Shown here: in pieces, positions 35,811-44,943 of the stretch
Layout of the letters: every line of letters begins with the position of its first letter
Numbering within the stretch: the first letter of the stretch is position 1
DNA from: Rhodoferax sp. AJA081-3
GTDB lineage: Bacteria > Pseudomonadota > Gammaproteobacteria > Burkholderiales > Burkholderiaceae_C
DNA length: 64,000 nt
Assembly: GCF_017798165.1 (NCBI RefSeq)
Contig: NZ_CP059068.1
Span: forward strand, 3,038,001 to 3,102,000
Reading direction: 5' to 3'
Notes under the pieces: model-generated
Seen by the model: the letters and a program-made list of their open reading frames with translations, nothing else
The model's database searches: none
Told to the model about the DNA's origin: nothing
Position numbers and translations under genes: made by a program

Positions 35811-37094
35811 ATGCAAACCCAGCTCGCCCCCGAATACGCCCACACCGCCGACGGCCAGGCCGCCGAAGCCATTTTGCGCAAGTGTGTGCACTGCGGCTTC
35901 TGCACCGCCACCTGCCCCACCTACCAGCTGCTGGGTGACGAGCTGGATGGCCCCCGTGGCCGCATCTACCTGATGAAACAGGTACTGGAGGGCCAGGAGC
36001 CCACCCGCAAAACCCAGCTGCACCTGGACCGCTGCCTGACCTGCCGCAACTGCGAGACCACCTGCCCCAGCGGCGTGGACTATGGCCACCTGCTGGACAT
36101 TGGCCGCAAGCTGGTGGATGCCAAGGTGGAACGCCCCACGGCCGAGAAAGCCCTGCGCTGGGCGCTGAAAGAAGGCATCCCCTCACCGTTGTTTGGCCCG
36201 GCCATGGCGTTGGGCCAGATGGTGCGCCCGCTCTTACCCGCCAGCCTCAAGGTCAAGGTGCCACCCAAACAAAAAGCGGGCGCCTTGCCCACCCGAACGC
36301 ATGCGCGCCGGGTGCTGGTGCTGGCCGGCTGTGCCCAACCCGCCATGGCGCCCAACATCCACAGCGCCACAGCGCGGGTGCTGGACGCGGCCGGCATCCA
36401 AACCCTGGTGGCGCCCAAGGCGGGTTGCTGCGGCGCGGTCAAGTTCCACCTGAATGACCAGGACGGTGGCAAGGCAGAAATGCGCGCCAACATCGATGCC
36501 TGGTGGCCCTATCTGCAGGACACGGGCTCTGATGGCGGCGGCGCGGTGGAGGCCATCGTGATGAATGCGTCGGGCTGTGGTGTCACCGTCAAGGAGTACG
36601 GCCACATCCTGCAGGACGACCCGGCCTATGCGGCCAAGGCCCAGCGCATCAGCGCGTTGACGCGGGACCTCAGCGAGTTATTGTCGGTCATTGTGGATGC
36701 CCTGCTGGCCCAGCAACCCGACCTGGCGCAGCGCGTCCGCAGCAAGGCCCCCACGCTGGCCCTGCACCCGCCCTGCACGCTGCAACACGGCCAGAAGCTC
36801 AAGGGTGGTATCGAACAACACCTGGGTGCACTGGGCTTTGACATCCGCACCGCCATGAACGAGGCCCACCTGTGCTGCGGCTCGGCCGGCACCTACAGCG
36901 TGCTCAACCCCGGCCTGGCCACGCAGTTGCGCGACCGCAAGCTGGGGCACCTGGGGGATTTGGGCCGTGAAGTGATTGTGTCAGCCAACATTGGCTGCAT
37001 CACCCACCTGCAAAGTGGCACCACCACACCCGTGCGGCACTGGGTGGAGGTGCTGGATGCGGCCCTGGGTGAAGAGGCTGGCTCAGGAGTCTGA
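35811..37094 (+). CDS. glcF: Glycolate oxidase iron-sulfur subunit GlcF
   Basis: A 427-residue protein with two N-terminal [4Fe-4S] motifs, CVHCGFCTATCP and CLTCRNCETTCPSG, followed by two CCG-type domains (AGCAQPAMAPNIH, APKAGCCGAVKFH; HPPCTLQHGQKL, EAHLCCGSAGTY). It passes electrons from the flavin subunits of glycolate dehydrogenase to the respiratory chain. It follows glcE in the same orientation. A glcD-like gene is not adjacent; the candidate is at 62245. Confidence 0.93.
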   Translation: MQTQLAPEYAHTADGQAAEAILRKCVHCGFCTATCPTYQLLGDELDGPRGRIYLMKQVLEGQEPTRKTQLHLDRCLTCRNCETTCPSGVDYGHLLDIGRKLVDAKVERPTAEKALRWALKEGIPSPLFGPAMALGQMVRPLLPASLKVKVPPKQKAGALPTRTHARRVLVLAGCAQPAMAPNIHSATARVLDAAGIQTLVAPKAGCCGAVKFHLNDQDGGKAEMRANIDAWWPYLQDTGSDGGGAVEAIVMNASGCGVTVKEYGHILQDDPAYAAKAQRISALTRDLSELLSVIVDALLAQQPDLAQRVRSKAPTLALHPPCTLQHGQKLKGGIEQHLGALGFDIRTAMNEAHLCCGSAGTYSVLNPGLATQLRDRKLGHLGDLGREVIVSANIGCITHLQSGTTTPVRHWVEVLDAALGEEAGSGV

Positions 37095-40091
37095 CAGCGA
37101 CAACTGGGTTTGTGCCGACGCCCGGTAGGCCGTCACAAAGGCCTCGAAGTCGGGTGCCAGCATGGGCTGGGCGTAGAGGTAGCCCTGCACATAGTCGCAG
37201 TCCACCGAGGCCAGCAGGTCGCGCTGCTGCGCGGTCTCCACCCCCTCGGCAATCACCCGCATGTCCAGCGCATGGGCCATCACCACAATGGCCCGGCACA
37301 GGGCCAGCTCGGTGGAATTGGCCGACAGGTGGCGCACAAAGGACTGGTCGATCTTGACAAAGTCGATGTCAAACTTCTGCAGGTACGACAGCGACGAGTA
37401 CCCCGTACCAAAGTCGTCCAGCGACACCCCAATACCCGCGGCCCGCAGCGACAGCAGGGTCTCGGCCACGCTGGCATTGGTGTCCAGCAGCAGGCCTTCG
37501 GTGATCTCCACCACGATGCTGTCGCCCGGCAAACCCTGGGCACTGAGCTGCTGCGCCCAGCTGGTATCGGTGGCGCCGTTGTGGTGGAACTGCACCGGCG
37601 AGCGGTTGACGCTGATCTGAAAGTCGTCTGACAACACCGTGCGCCAGGCCTGCACCTGCCGTGCGGCCTGCTGGAACACCCAATCCCCAATCTCCACAAT
37701 CAGGCCACTGGACTCGGCAATGGGGATAAACGCCGCCGGGCTGACCAGCCCCCGCGTGGGGTGGCGCCAGCGTATCAGCGCCTCGGCCTTGTGGATGGCA
37801 CCCGTGGCCAGCTCCACAATGGGTTGGTAGACCACGTGGAACTGCTGCTCCAGCAGCGCGGTGCGCAGGTCACTGGCCAGGCGCACGCGGGTGAGCGCGG
37901 CCTCTTGCAGGGCCGGGGTAAAAAAGCTGAAGCGGTTGCGCCCCGCGCCCTTGGCCACATACAGGGCCTGGTCGGCGTTCTTGAGCAGGTCTTCGATCTC
38001 GGTGGCATCGGTCGGGTACATGGTGATACCGATGCTGGCCGACACAAACACCTGCTCGGTGCCGAGCTGGAACACGCCGCCCAGCGCCCGCAGCAATTTC
38101 TGCAGAATGCCTTCCAGGTGGCTGCTGCTGGGCAGCTCGGCCAGGATCACCGTGAACTCGTCACCGCCCATGCGGGCCACCGTGTCGGACGCCCGCACAC
38201 AGGCCTGGATGCGCCGCCCGGCCTCGACCAGCAGCATGTCGCCGCGGTCGTGGCCCAGGGTGTCGTTGACTTCCTTGAAATGGTCCAGATCGATGAACAA
38301 AATGGCCAGCTCCTGCTGGTCGCGTTTGCTGCGTTTGATCTCCTGCTCCAGCCGGTCGCGCATCATGCGCCGGTTGGGCAAACCCGTCAGCGTGTCATAA
38401 AAGGCCTGCCGGCGTATCAGCGCCTCGGCGGCCTTGCGGCTGGAGATGTCGGTGAAGGTGCCGATCATGCGCAGCGGTTTGCCGTCCGCATCGCGGCTGA
38501 TGACCATGCCCCGGCTCAGCACCCATTTCCAGCTGCCGTCCTTGCACAGGATGCGGCGTTCGCTGTGGTACAGCGGTGCCCGGCCTTCGAAGTGGTCCAG
38601 CCGCGCCTGGTGCAGCTGGTCCAGGTCGTCGGGGTGGGTGCGGTCGTCGAACTCGTCGGGGTTGCTGTTGAGGTCACCACCGCCGTAACCACACATCTGC
38701 AGCAAACGCTCGGAGAAAAATTCGGTGCCTTCCTGGATGTACCAGTCCCACACGCCATCGCCAATACTCTCCAGCGCCAGCTTCCAGCGCGCCTCACTCT
38801 CGCGGGCGGTGGCCTCGGCCAGGCGCAGTTCGGTGACGTCTTGCAGCACCGAGGTGCGCTTGAGGGGCCGGCCGTTCTCCCAACGGGTGGTGCCCTTGAA
38901 ACGGACCCAGATGTGGCGCCCTTTCCAGGTCACCATTTCCAGCTCCAGGTCGTGGGTGGTTTCGGTCGCTGCATCGCTGGCTGGCAGCACCGGCTGTATC
39001 TTGGCGCGGGCCTCGGGTGTAAAAAACCGCTGCGTGGAGGCCAGGTCGCCCGGCGTGTACTCCTCGGGTGTGACCTCCAGGATGCGGTAGATGCCCTCGG
39101 TCCAATAAACCGCGCCGCTCACAAAATCACGCTCCCAGCCCCCCACTCCGGCGATGGTCTGGGTGGCGTCCAGCAGCTGGTTCAGGCGTTTGCGGTCGGC
39201 TTCGGCCTGCACATAGTCACTCACATCGGCAAAGGTGCGGACCTTGCCCCCGTCGGGCAGCAACTGGGTGCGTACTTCCAGCGTGCGTCCGCTCAGGGTC
39301 TGCCGCACATAACGGGTGGGCAGTGTCTCGGTCGGCCCGCTGGCGGCCTTGATCAACTGGCTGCGGGCATCCTGTTCCACCAGGTGTGCGTCGGGGCCAA
39401 AGTCACCCCGCTGCAGTTGGAAACGCACCAGCTCGTGTTCGGTCGGCCGGGTGGACAAAAACTCGATGGGCAGGTCCAGCAGCTCACACACCCGGGGGTT
39501 GAACTTGCGCACCCGCAGTGCCGCGTCAAACAGCAAAATACCCTGGCTGATACTGGTCAGGGTGGTTTGCAGCAGCTGGGTGTTTTCCAGCAGTTCGGCA
39601 TTGACGGCGCGTAATTCTTCTTCGGCCCGCTTGCGCTCGGAAATGTCGGTGTGGGTGCCAATCATGCGCAGCGGCGAGCCGATCAGGTCACGCTCCACCA
39701 CCGTGCCGCGGGTCAGTATCCACTTCCAGCTGCCGTCCTTGCAGCGCATGCGGATGTCGGCCGCGTATTCGGGGGTGCGGCCGTCCATGTAGGCCCGGGC
39801 GGCCGCCTGCACCATGGGCAGGTCATCGGGGTGGACCAGGGTTTCGAAGTCGCGGTAGCCATGGATGTTCTCACCCGCGGTGTAGCCCAGCATTTCTTCC
39901 CATTGGCGGGAGTGGGTCTGCGCGCCCGTGGTCAGGTTCCAGTCCCAAACCCCTACGCCCGAACCTTCCAGGGCCATCTTCCAGGGGCCCTCTGCGGTGG
40001 AGCTTGGTTTCGAAACATCGTTCACGGCTGCCAGTATCCCATGGGCATGCCCGCTATGGAAGCCGGGAAAGACTGGTGCTTCTACTGACAC
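37083..40091 (-). CDS. PAS-GGDEF-EAL cyclic-di-GMP protein
   Basis: A 1002-residue, apparently soluble signalling protein. Four PAS/PAC units can be followed (about 35-155, 165-290, 300-430, 435-560), two ending in the PAC pattern LRMIGT(H/F)TDIS. A diguanylate cyclase domain follows with DTLTGLPNRR and an intact GGDEF (RMGGDEFTVIL), then a phosphodiesterase domain with intact EAL (HKAEALIRWRHP), DDFGTGYSSLSYL and VIAEGVET. Both enzyme halves could be active. The called start is GTG; a GTG about 23 codons later is possible. Its 3' end overlaps the end of glcF, with which it converges. The cue sensed by the PAS domains is unknown. Confidence 0.88.
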   Translation of the reverse strand: MSVEAPVFPGFHSGHAHGILAAVNDVSKPSSTAEGPWKMALEGSGVGVWDWNLTTGAQTHSRQWEEMLGYTAGENIHGYRDFETLVHPDDLPMVQAAARAYMDGRTPEYAADIRMRCKDGSWKWILTRGTVVERDLIGSPLRMIGTHTDISERKRAEEELRAVNAELLENTQLLQTTLTSISQGILLFDAALRVRKFNPRVCELLDLPIEFLSTRPTEHELVRFQLQRGDFGPDAHLVEQDARSQLIKAASGPTETLPTRYVRQTLSGRTLEVRTQLLPDGGKVRTFADVSDYVQAEADRKRLNQLLDATQTIAGVGGWERDFVSGAVYWTEGIYRILEVTPEEYTPGDLASTQRFFTPEARAKIQPVLPASDAATETTHDLELEMVTWKGRHIWVRFKGTTRWENGRPLKRTSVLQDVTELRLAEATARESEARWKLALESIGDGVWDWYIQEGTEFFSERLLQMCGYGGGDLNSNPDEFDDRTHPDDLDQLHQARLDHFEGRAPLYHSERRILCKDGSWKWVLSRGMVISRDADGKPLRMIGTFTDISSRKAAEALIRRQAFYDTLTGLPNRRMMRDRLEQEIKRSKRDQQELAILFIDLDHFKEVNDTLGHDRGDMLLVEAGRRIQACVRASDTVARMGGDEFTVILAELPSSSHLEGILQKLLRALGGVFQLGTEQVFVSASIGITMYPTDATEIEDLLKNADQALYVAKGAGRNRFSFFTPALQEAALTRVRLASDLRTALLEQQFHVVYQPIVELATGAIHKAEALIRWRHPTRGLVSPAAFIPIAESSGLIVEIGDWVFQQAARQVQAWRTVLSDDFQISVNRSPVQFHHNGATDTSWAQQLSAQGLPGDSIVVEITEGLLLDTNASVAETLLSLRAAGIGVSLDDFGTGYSSLSYLQKFDIDFVKIDQSFVRHLSANSTELALCRAIVVMAHALDMRVIAEGVETAQQRDLLASVDCDYVQGYLYAQPMLAPDFEAFVTAYRASAQTQLSLSDS

Positions 40092-40154
40092 CGCGCTGTC
40101 AGTAGCCCTGGCGCACGATCACGACTTCAGCCCATCACACACAAGGAGTTACCC

Positions 40155-40550
40155 ATGTCCCACCCCGCCACACCCACCCCCGCACATGCTGGCAAATGGT
40201 TTGAAATCCCTGCGCCTGCGCTGGACAAGTCGCAGGCCTTTTACGAAACGGTGCTGCAGCGCAAACTACGCCACGAGGTTATGGGGCCCAACACGATTGC
40301 CGTTTTCCCCTATGCCGACGGCGGCTCCAGCGGCTGCCTGCACAGCGGGGCCAACATGCTGCCACCCGGTCAAAGCGGCACGCTGGTGTACCTGGACTGC
40401 AACCCGTCGCTCGACGCCACGTTGGCGCGTGTCGTCGAGGCCGGTGGCCGCATCGTGTCCAGCAAACAAGCCCTGCCGCCAGGCATGGGTTTCATCGCCC
40501 ACATCGTGGACGTTGCCGGCAATCGCGTCGGGCTGCACGCCCTGGCCTGA
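40155..40550 (+). CDS. VOC (glyoxalase-fold) family protein
   Basis: A 131-residue single VOC protein: KWFEIPAPALDKSQAFYETVL start of the first beta-alpha-beta unit and VYLDCNPSLDATLARVVEAGGRIV in the second, with FIAHIVDVAGNRVGLHAL at the end. A strong AAGGAG lies seven bases before the ATG. Members of this family bind metal and a wide range of small substrates; many annotated relatives have no known activity, and I cannot assign one. It is divergent from the GGDEF-EAL gene. Confidence 0.8.
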   Translation: MSHPATPTPAHAGKWFEIPAPALDKSQAFYETVLQRKLRHEVMGPNTIAVFPYADGGSSGCLHSGANMLPPGQSGTLVYLDCNPSLDATLARVVEAGGRIVSSKQALPPGMGFIAHIVDVAGNRVGLHALA

Positions 40551-40661
40551 CCCATGAGCGCAACAATGACCAGCCACCGGACCAGCCCCACCCAAGCCGA
40601 GCTTCTGCCCCGCATCCAGCAAACTTCTACGCCTATCGGAGGAACAAGCGGCCCCAAAAAC

Positions 40662-40740
40662 TGGATTGCCGTGGCCAGCGCTGCGCATGCCCGTCAGGGT
40701 CGCGAAGGGGGCTACATGCAGGTGTGCCACGGCAAGCTAT
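40662..40740 (+). pseudogene. EVE-domain protein remnant
   Basis: The stretch KNWIAVASAAHARQGREGGY followed by MQVCHGK is the start of an EVE domain (a PUA-like fold that reads modified bases). After CHGK the typical continuation is missing; the frame goes on with unrelated residues and stops just after a GGGGGCTAGAG repeat. The whole open frame is 40554-40829. It looks like a gene cut down to its first third. Confidence 0.6.
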
Positions 40741-40814
40741 TCACCTTTGGCCTGTTCGGCATCAGCGACCACGCTATGCAACTGATCGCCCAGGCAATGG
40801 GAGCGGACGAAGGC

Positions 40815-40865
40815 GTGCTACGCTTTTAATAGCTATCTAATCATAATTGACGGGGGCTAGAGGCA
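40815..40865 (+). repeat. GGGGGCTAGAG dispersed repeat, copy 3
   Basis: GTGCTACG, TAATAGC, then TTGACGGGGGCTAGAGGCA. It lies between the EVE remnant and the WYL regulator gene and includes the remnant's stop. Confidence 0.75.
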
Positions 40866-40883
40866 TAAAATGCCCAACACCTT

Positions 40884-41570
40884 ATGCGCCGCGCCGACCG
40901 ACTCTTCCATATCGTTCAACTCATCCGGGGCCGCCGACTCACCACGGCGGCCTTTTTGGCCGTACGCCTGGAGGTGTCCGAGCGCACCGTGTACCGCGAC
41001 GTGGCCGACCTGCAGCACCAGGGTGTGCCCATCGAGGGCGAGGCTGGCGTGGGCTACCGGCTGGGCGCCGGATTTGAGTTGCCGCCACTGATGTTCAGCG
41101 CCGGTGAAGCCCGTGCCCTGGTCGCCGCCACCCGTCTGGCCCAGGCCTGGCTGGACCCGGAGCTGGCACGCGAAGCCGAGCAGGCCCTGTGCAAGATTTT
41201 GTCGATCCTGCCTCGCCAGACCCGGGCCGCGGCCGAAAGCCTGGCGCTGTTTGCGCCCACGTTCAGCGTCGAACCCGCCATCCAGCACACCCTGCAGACA
41301 CTGCGCGAAGCCGTGCAACTGCGCCGCACGGTGACCATCACCTACCGCGACGTGGCCGGCCAAAGCAGCCAGCGCAGCGTGCGCCCGCTGGGCTGTTTTT
41401 TCTGGGGCAAGGTGTGGACGCTGGCCGCCTGGTGTGAAACCCGCAAAGCCTTTCGCAGCTTCCGGCTGGACCGCATGGATGCACTGCAGGTGCAGGACGC
41501 AGTGTTTCGGGATGAAGCGGGCAAGACCCTGGCCGATTTTTTGCGGCAGGCGGGGGCCGCGCCGGTTTGA
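40884..41570 (+). CDS. WYL-domain transcriptional regulator (YafY-like)
   Basis: A 228-residue regulator. An N-terminal winged helix of the DeoR/HTH_11 type (MRRADRLFHIVQLIRGRRLT, VSERTVYRDVADLQ) is followed by a WYL domain (VTITYRDVAGQSSQRSVRPLGCFFWGKVWTLAAWCETR, FRSFRLDRM). The family's Trp-Tyr-Leu triad is changed here to GKVWTLAAW, which is common in the YafY subgroup. WYL proteins bind nucleotides or nucleic-acid ligands and often control stress or defence genes. The neighbouring EVE remnant and VOC gene are candidate targets. It converges on the glutathione peroxidase gene. Confidence 0.88.
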   Translation: MRRADRLFHIVQLIRGRRLTTAAFLAVRLEVSERTVYRDVADLQHQGVPIEGEAGVGYRLGAGFELPPLMFSAGEARALVAATRLAQAWLDPELAREAEQALCKILSILPRQTRAAAESLALFAPTFSVEPAIQHTLQTLREAVQLRRTVTITYRDVAGQSSQRSVRPLGCFFWGKVWTLAAWCETRKAFRSFRLDRMDALQVQDAVFRDEAGKTLADFLRQAGAAPV

Positions 41571-41580
41571 AACCGGCTAA

Positions 41581-42063
41581 CTATGCCAGCGCTGCCTCAA
41601 TATCATCCGCAATGCTTTGGGGTGTATCGGTGGGGGCATACCGTTTGAGCACCTGGCCGTCCTTGGCCACCAGAAACTTGGTGAAATTCCATTTAATGGC
41701 CTTGGTCCCCAAAAGGCCAGGCGCCTCGGCGGAAAGCCACTGGTACAGGGGGTGGGCGTCGCTGCCGTTGACGTCGATCTTGGCCATCATCGTAAAACTG
41801 ACGCCGTAGTTCAGCTGGCAAAACTCGGCGATCTCGTCGTTGCTGCCCTTGTCCTGCGCACCAAACTGGTTGCACGGAAAACCCAGCACCACCAGCCCCT
41901 TTTTGCCATAGGTCTTGTGCAGCTCTTCCAGGCCGGCAAACTGCGGGGTGAAGCCGCAGGCGCTGGCGGTGTTGACGATCAGCAGGGGCTTGCCTTTGTA
42001 TTGGCTCAGCGGTACGGACTTGCCGTTGATGGTCAGGGCTTCAAAGTCGTAAACAGTGGTCAT
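41581..42063 (-). CDS. Glutathione peroxidase family protein
   Basis: A 160-residue thioredoxin-fold peroxidase. Motifs: VPLSQYKGKPLLIVNTASACGFTPQF with the peroxidatic Cys, LVVLGFPCNQFGAQDKGSNDEI with a conserved Gln region and a possible resolving Cys, and IKWNFTKFLVAKDGQV with the Trp-Asn-Phe of the catalytic tetrad. As in most bacterial forms it uses Cys, not selenocysteine, and probably takes electrons from thioredoxin or glutathione to reduce peroxides. The ATG at 42063 has only a weak ribosome-binding site. Confidence 0.92.
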   Translation of the reverse strand: MTTVYDFEALTINGKSVPLSQYKGKPLLIVNTASACGFTPQFAGLEELHKTYGKKGLVVLGFPCNQFGAQDKGSNDEIAEFCQLNYGVSFTMMAKIDVNGSDAHPLYQWLSAEAPGLLGTKAIKWNFTKFLVAKDGQVLKRYAPTDTPQSIADDIEAALA

Positions 42064-42173
42064 GGTGGGGCGACGCCTCAGGTGGTGGAGGGGGTTGACG
42101 TTAACACCCTGTAAAAGAACTTGCAGGGGTCTGACAATGGTGTGAAGATTTCGGTTCAATCAAGAGGAACACG

Positions 42174-43379
42174 TTGACCACTCTATCCCGGTTGGCGCGC
42201 TGGCAGGCCAGTGCCAGACATCTCAAACAGGAGTACGACCAGGTACAGGGCATGGGCACCATGGTGACGCTGCGCCGCGCCCGTGCCCTGGCGTGGCTGG
42301 GTGTGCCGCTGCACGCCGCCATTGCCGGGTGGCTGAGCCAGTACCAGGCGGCCGCAGACCAGCCCAAGATGCAGGCCTGGGCAGATGCACTGGTCGGACT
42401 GCAGGCGGGTGTGGCGCTGGGGCTGCTGGTGTTCGGGCTGTTGGCCCACGGGCTGCTGCGGCGCAAGGCCGGTGCCAGTGTGGCAGGCATCGTGGTGCAG
42501 ACCGCGTTTTGCGCGACCTACCTGGCCTTTGGTGCGGCAGCCGCCATCCAGGACGTGGGCGTGGGCAACGGCATCGCCACGTTTCTGGTGATCTGCATGG
42601 GCACGGCCGTGGTATCCCTGATGCGCCCCGGATTTTCGGCACCGGTCTTTGCGGCGGCCTTTGTGGTCTTCTGGACCATTTTGCGCAGCAGCGCCATAGA
42701 CACCGCACTGCTGGCCAGCTTGCAGATCCAGGCCATTGCGGTGGTGCTGATGGCCCAGTTGATCTCGGTGATGACGTGGCACCAGTACACCCGCACCGTG
42801 CTGTTGCAGCGCAAGCTGGAACGCAGCAACGCAAGCCTTCTGGTCAAACAGCAGGAGCTCGAACGCCTGGCCGAACGCGACACGCTGACCGGCCTGTACA
42901 ACCGGCGCAAGTTCCTGCAGCTGGCGCAGCAGGAACTGGATCGCCGTGTGCGCATGCCCAGCGGCCTGTGTGTGCTGATGGTGGATCTGGACTACTTCAA
43001 ACGGGTCAATGACCAGTACGGCCATCCGATGGGTGACCTGGTACTGCAACAGGTGGCGACCCGGCTTGCCGCCAACATCCGCAGCACCGACGTGCTGGCG
43101 CGCATTGGCGGCGAGGAGTTTATTGTGCTGATGCCCAACACCGAGCCCGCCGGTGCGCTGAATCTGGCAGAGAAAATTCGGGCCGCGATTGGCGGGCAGC
43201 CGCTGGAACTACCAGGCGGGCTCCGGGTTGCCATGACCACCAGCGTGGGTGTCACCGGCCTGCAGGCCAACCAAACAGCCCCCCTGAACAGCCTGTACAG
43301 CGCCGCCGACCAGGCCCTGTACAGCGCCAAGGCGCAGGGGCGCAACCAGGTGGTGTGGGGCGATGTGCCCGCACCCTAG
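42174..43379 (+). CDS. Membrane diguanylate cyclase
   Basis: A 401-residue protein. The N-terminal 220 residues hold about five or six transmembrane helices (ALAWLGVPLHAAIAGWL, AGVALGLLVFGLLAHGLL, VAGIVVQTAFCATYLAFGAAA, FLVICMGTAVVSLM, FAAAFVVFWTIL), followed by a coiled linker and a GGDEF domain (DTLTGLYNRRKF, LMVDLDYFKRVND, IGGEEFIVLM) with an active GGEEF signature, making cyclic-di-GMP. The inhibitory RxxD site is not evident. The start is TTG at 42174, with AGAGGA six bases upstream. It is divergent from the glutathione peroxidase gene. Confidence 0.87.
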   Translation: MTTLSRLARWQASARHLKQEYDQVQGMGTMVTLRRARALAWLGVPLHAAIAGWLSQYQAAADQPKMQAWADALVGLQAGVALGLLVFGLLAHGLLRRKAGASVAGIVVQTAFCATYLAFGAAAAIQDVGVGNGIATFLVICMGTAVVSLMRPGFSAPVFAAAFVVFWTILRSSAIDTALLASLQIQAIAVVLMAQLISVMTWHQYTRTVLLQRKLERSNASLLVKQQELERLAERDTLTGLYNRRKFLQLAQQELDRRVRMPSGLCVLMVDLDYFKRVNDQYGHPMGDLVLQQVATRLAANIRSTDVLARIGGEEFIVLMPNTEPAGALNLAEKIRAAIGGQPLELPGGLRVAMTTSVGVTGLQANQTAPLNSLYSAADQALYSAKAQGRNQVVWGDVPAP

Positions 43380-43440
43380 AGCCTGCGCAGCGTGGGGGCA
43401 AAGCGCCACACGCAGTCGGCGAACGTGGGGGCTACAAATC

Positions 43441-43515
43441 CGCGCCGGGCCGCCCCAAGCGGATTTAACCCCCTCGGGGGGCAGCGACCCGCGCAGCGGT
43501 GGAGTGTGGGGGCTA
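43441..43515 (-). repeat. TAGCCCCCAC intergenic repeat, copy A
   Basis: Read on the minus strand this starts TAGCCCCCACACTCC, continues through GCTGCCCCCCGAGGGGG and ends CTTGGGGCGGCCCGGCG. It matches 56592-56675. The CCCCCCGAGGGGG core forms a hairpin. It lies between two converging genes (the diguanylate cyclase and lplT); partial copies of its GTGGGGGC edge lie just upstream at 43391 and 43424. Confidence 0.8.
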
Positions 43516-43520
43516 CACCC

Positions 43521-44804
43521 CTAGCCGTGCAAATTGTCGTGGCGGGCGATTTCCAGCAGGTTGGCAATGTCGGCGGCGTGTTCGCGGCAGTTGCGCTCAT
43601 GCCAGCGTTTGATCAGCCACATGAAGCCGGCCACCACCACACCAAACACGGTGATGGCGCCAAAGGCCGACAGGCCCATACCGGTGGAGAGGCTGTAGAA
43701 GGCGCCCAGACCCAGGATGCAGGCCTGCTCGTTGAAGTTTTGCACGGCAATGGATCGGCCCGCGCCCATCAGGTTGTGGCCACGGTGCTGCAACAGCGCA
43801 TTCATGGGCACCACCAAAAAGCCGCCCAGACCGCCCAGCAAAACCAGGAAGGGCGCGGCCACCCACACATTGGTGATGAAGTTCAGCAGGATGACCAGCA
43901 CCCCCATGCCTATGCCCAGCGGCAGCACCAGGGTCGCCTGGTCCAGGCGCATGCGCAGCGACGCGGCCACCGCTCCCACCGCCGTACCAATGGCCACCAC
44001 ACCCACCAGAGCCGAGGCCTGGGTCACGCTGTAACCCAGCGCCGCCGAGGCCCACGCCAGCACAATAAAACGCAGGTTGCCGCTGACGCCCCAGAACAAT
44101 GTGGTGGTGCCCAGCGAAATCTGGCCCAGTCGGTCGCGCCACAAGCGCATATTGCAGGTCCAGAAATCGGGCAGCAAACTGACCAGGCGGTTGGGCAGGG
44201 GCCGCATGGGCACGCCCGTCTTGGGGATCCGGGTGTTGAACCAAGCGGCCACGATGTAGACCAGTATCAACACGCTGATGGCAGCTTCGGGTGCTGTGGC
44301 AATGCCGGTGTCCAGCAGGGGCAGATCAAACGACAGCAGGTAGCCCGACACCATAGGCCCCACCAATTGCCCGCCCAACAAGACCCCCAGGATGATGGAG
44401 GCAATGGTCAGCCCCTCGATCCAACCATTGGCCTTGACCAGCTGGCTTGCGGGCAGCAGCTCGGTCAGGATGCCGTATTTGGCCGGTGAATAGGCCGCCG
44501 CACCCAGCCCCACAATGGCATAGGCCATGAGTGGATGGGTACCAAACAACATCATCACGCAGCCCACGATCTTGATGGTATTGCTGTACAGCATGACCTG
44601 ACCCTTGGGCAGGGCGTCGGCAAAGGCCCCCACAAACGGGGCCAACACCACATAAAACAACGCAAACATGGGCACCAAGGCTGCCTGTTGCCACTCCGGT
44701 GCACCCCCGCTGCGCAGCAATTGCACGGCAGCGACGAACAGGGCGTTGTCTGCCAGCGAGCTGAAAAACTGCGCCGACATGATGGTGTAAAAACCGCGTT
44801 TCAT
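43521..44804 (-). CDS. lplT: Lysophospholipid transporter LplT
   Basis: A 427-residue major-facilitator protein with about 12 transmembrane helices, opening MKRGFYTIMSAQFFSSLADNALFVAAV, as is typical of LplT. LplT flips lysophospholipids (such as lyso-PE) across the inner membrane for re-acylation. Other LplT-like marks are SPAKYGILTELLP, LVKANGWIEGLTIASIILG and RSIAVQNFNEQACIL. No acyltransferase-synthetase gene (aas) is adjacent; the divergent neighbour is alr. The ATG is at 44804. Confidence 0.87.
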   Translation of the reverse strand: MKRGFYTIMSAQFFSSLADNALFVAAVQLLRSGGAPEWQQAALVPMFALFYVVLAPFVGAFADALPKGQVMLYSNTIKIVGCVMMLFGTHPLMAYAIVGLGAAAYSPAKYGILTELLPASQLVKANGWIEGLTIASIILGVLLGGQLVGPMVSGYLLSFDLPLLDTGIATAPEAAISVLILVYIVAAWFNTRIPKTGVPMRPLPNRLVSLLPDFWTCNMRLWRDRLGQISLGTTTLFWGVSGNLRFIVLAWASAALGYSVTQASALVGVVAIGTAVGAVAASLRMRLDQATLVLPLGIGMGVLVILLNFITNVWVAAPFLVLLGGLGGFLVVPMNALLQHRGHNLMGAGRSIAVQNFNEQACILGLGAFYSLSTGMGLSAFGAITVFGVVVAGFMWLIKRWHERNCREHAADIANLLEIARHDNLHG

Positions 44805-44943
44805 GCGTGGGGTCTGCGCGCATCAGGAAAACTGATGCGAGGGGTTATTGTGGGTGTCTCCAAACGTCTCATGGTTATAGCACGCCAGGCAATGTCAGAA
44901 TCCGTGCACAAACCCGTCACACCGCAGCTCCCAAGGTTTTGCC

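Noticed and set aside
37761..39614. A 617-codon open frame on the plus strand opposite the PAS-GGDEF-EAL gene
   Set aside because: It has no recognisable motif, while the minus strand has intact GGDEF and EAL motifs; this is a shadow frame of a high-GC gene.
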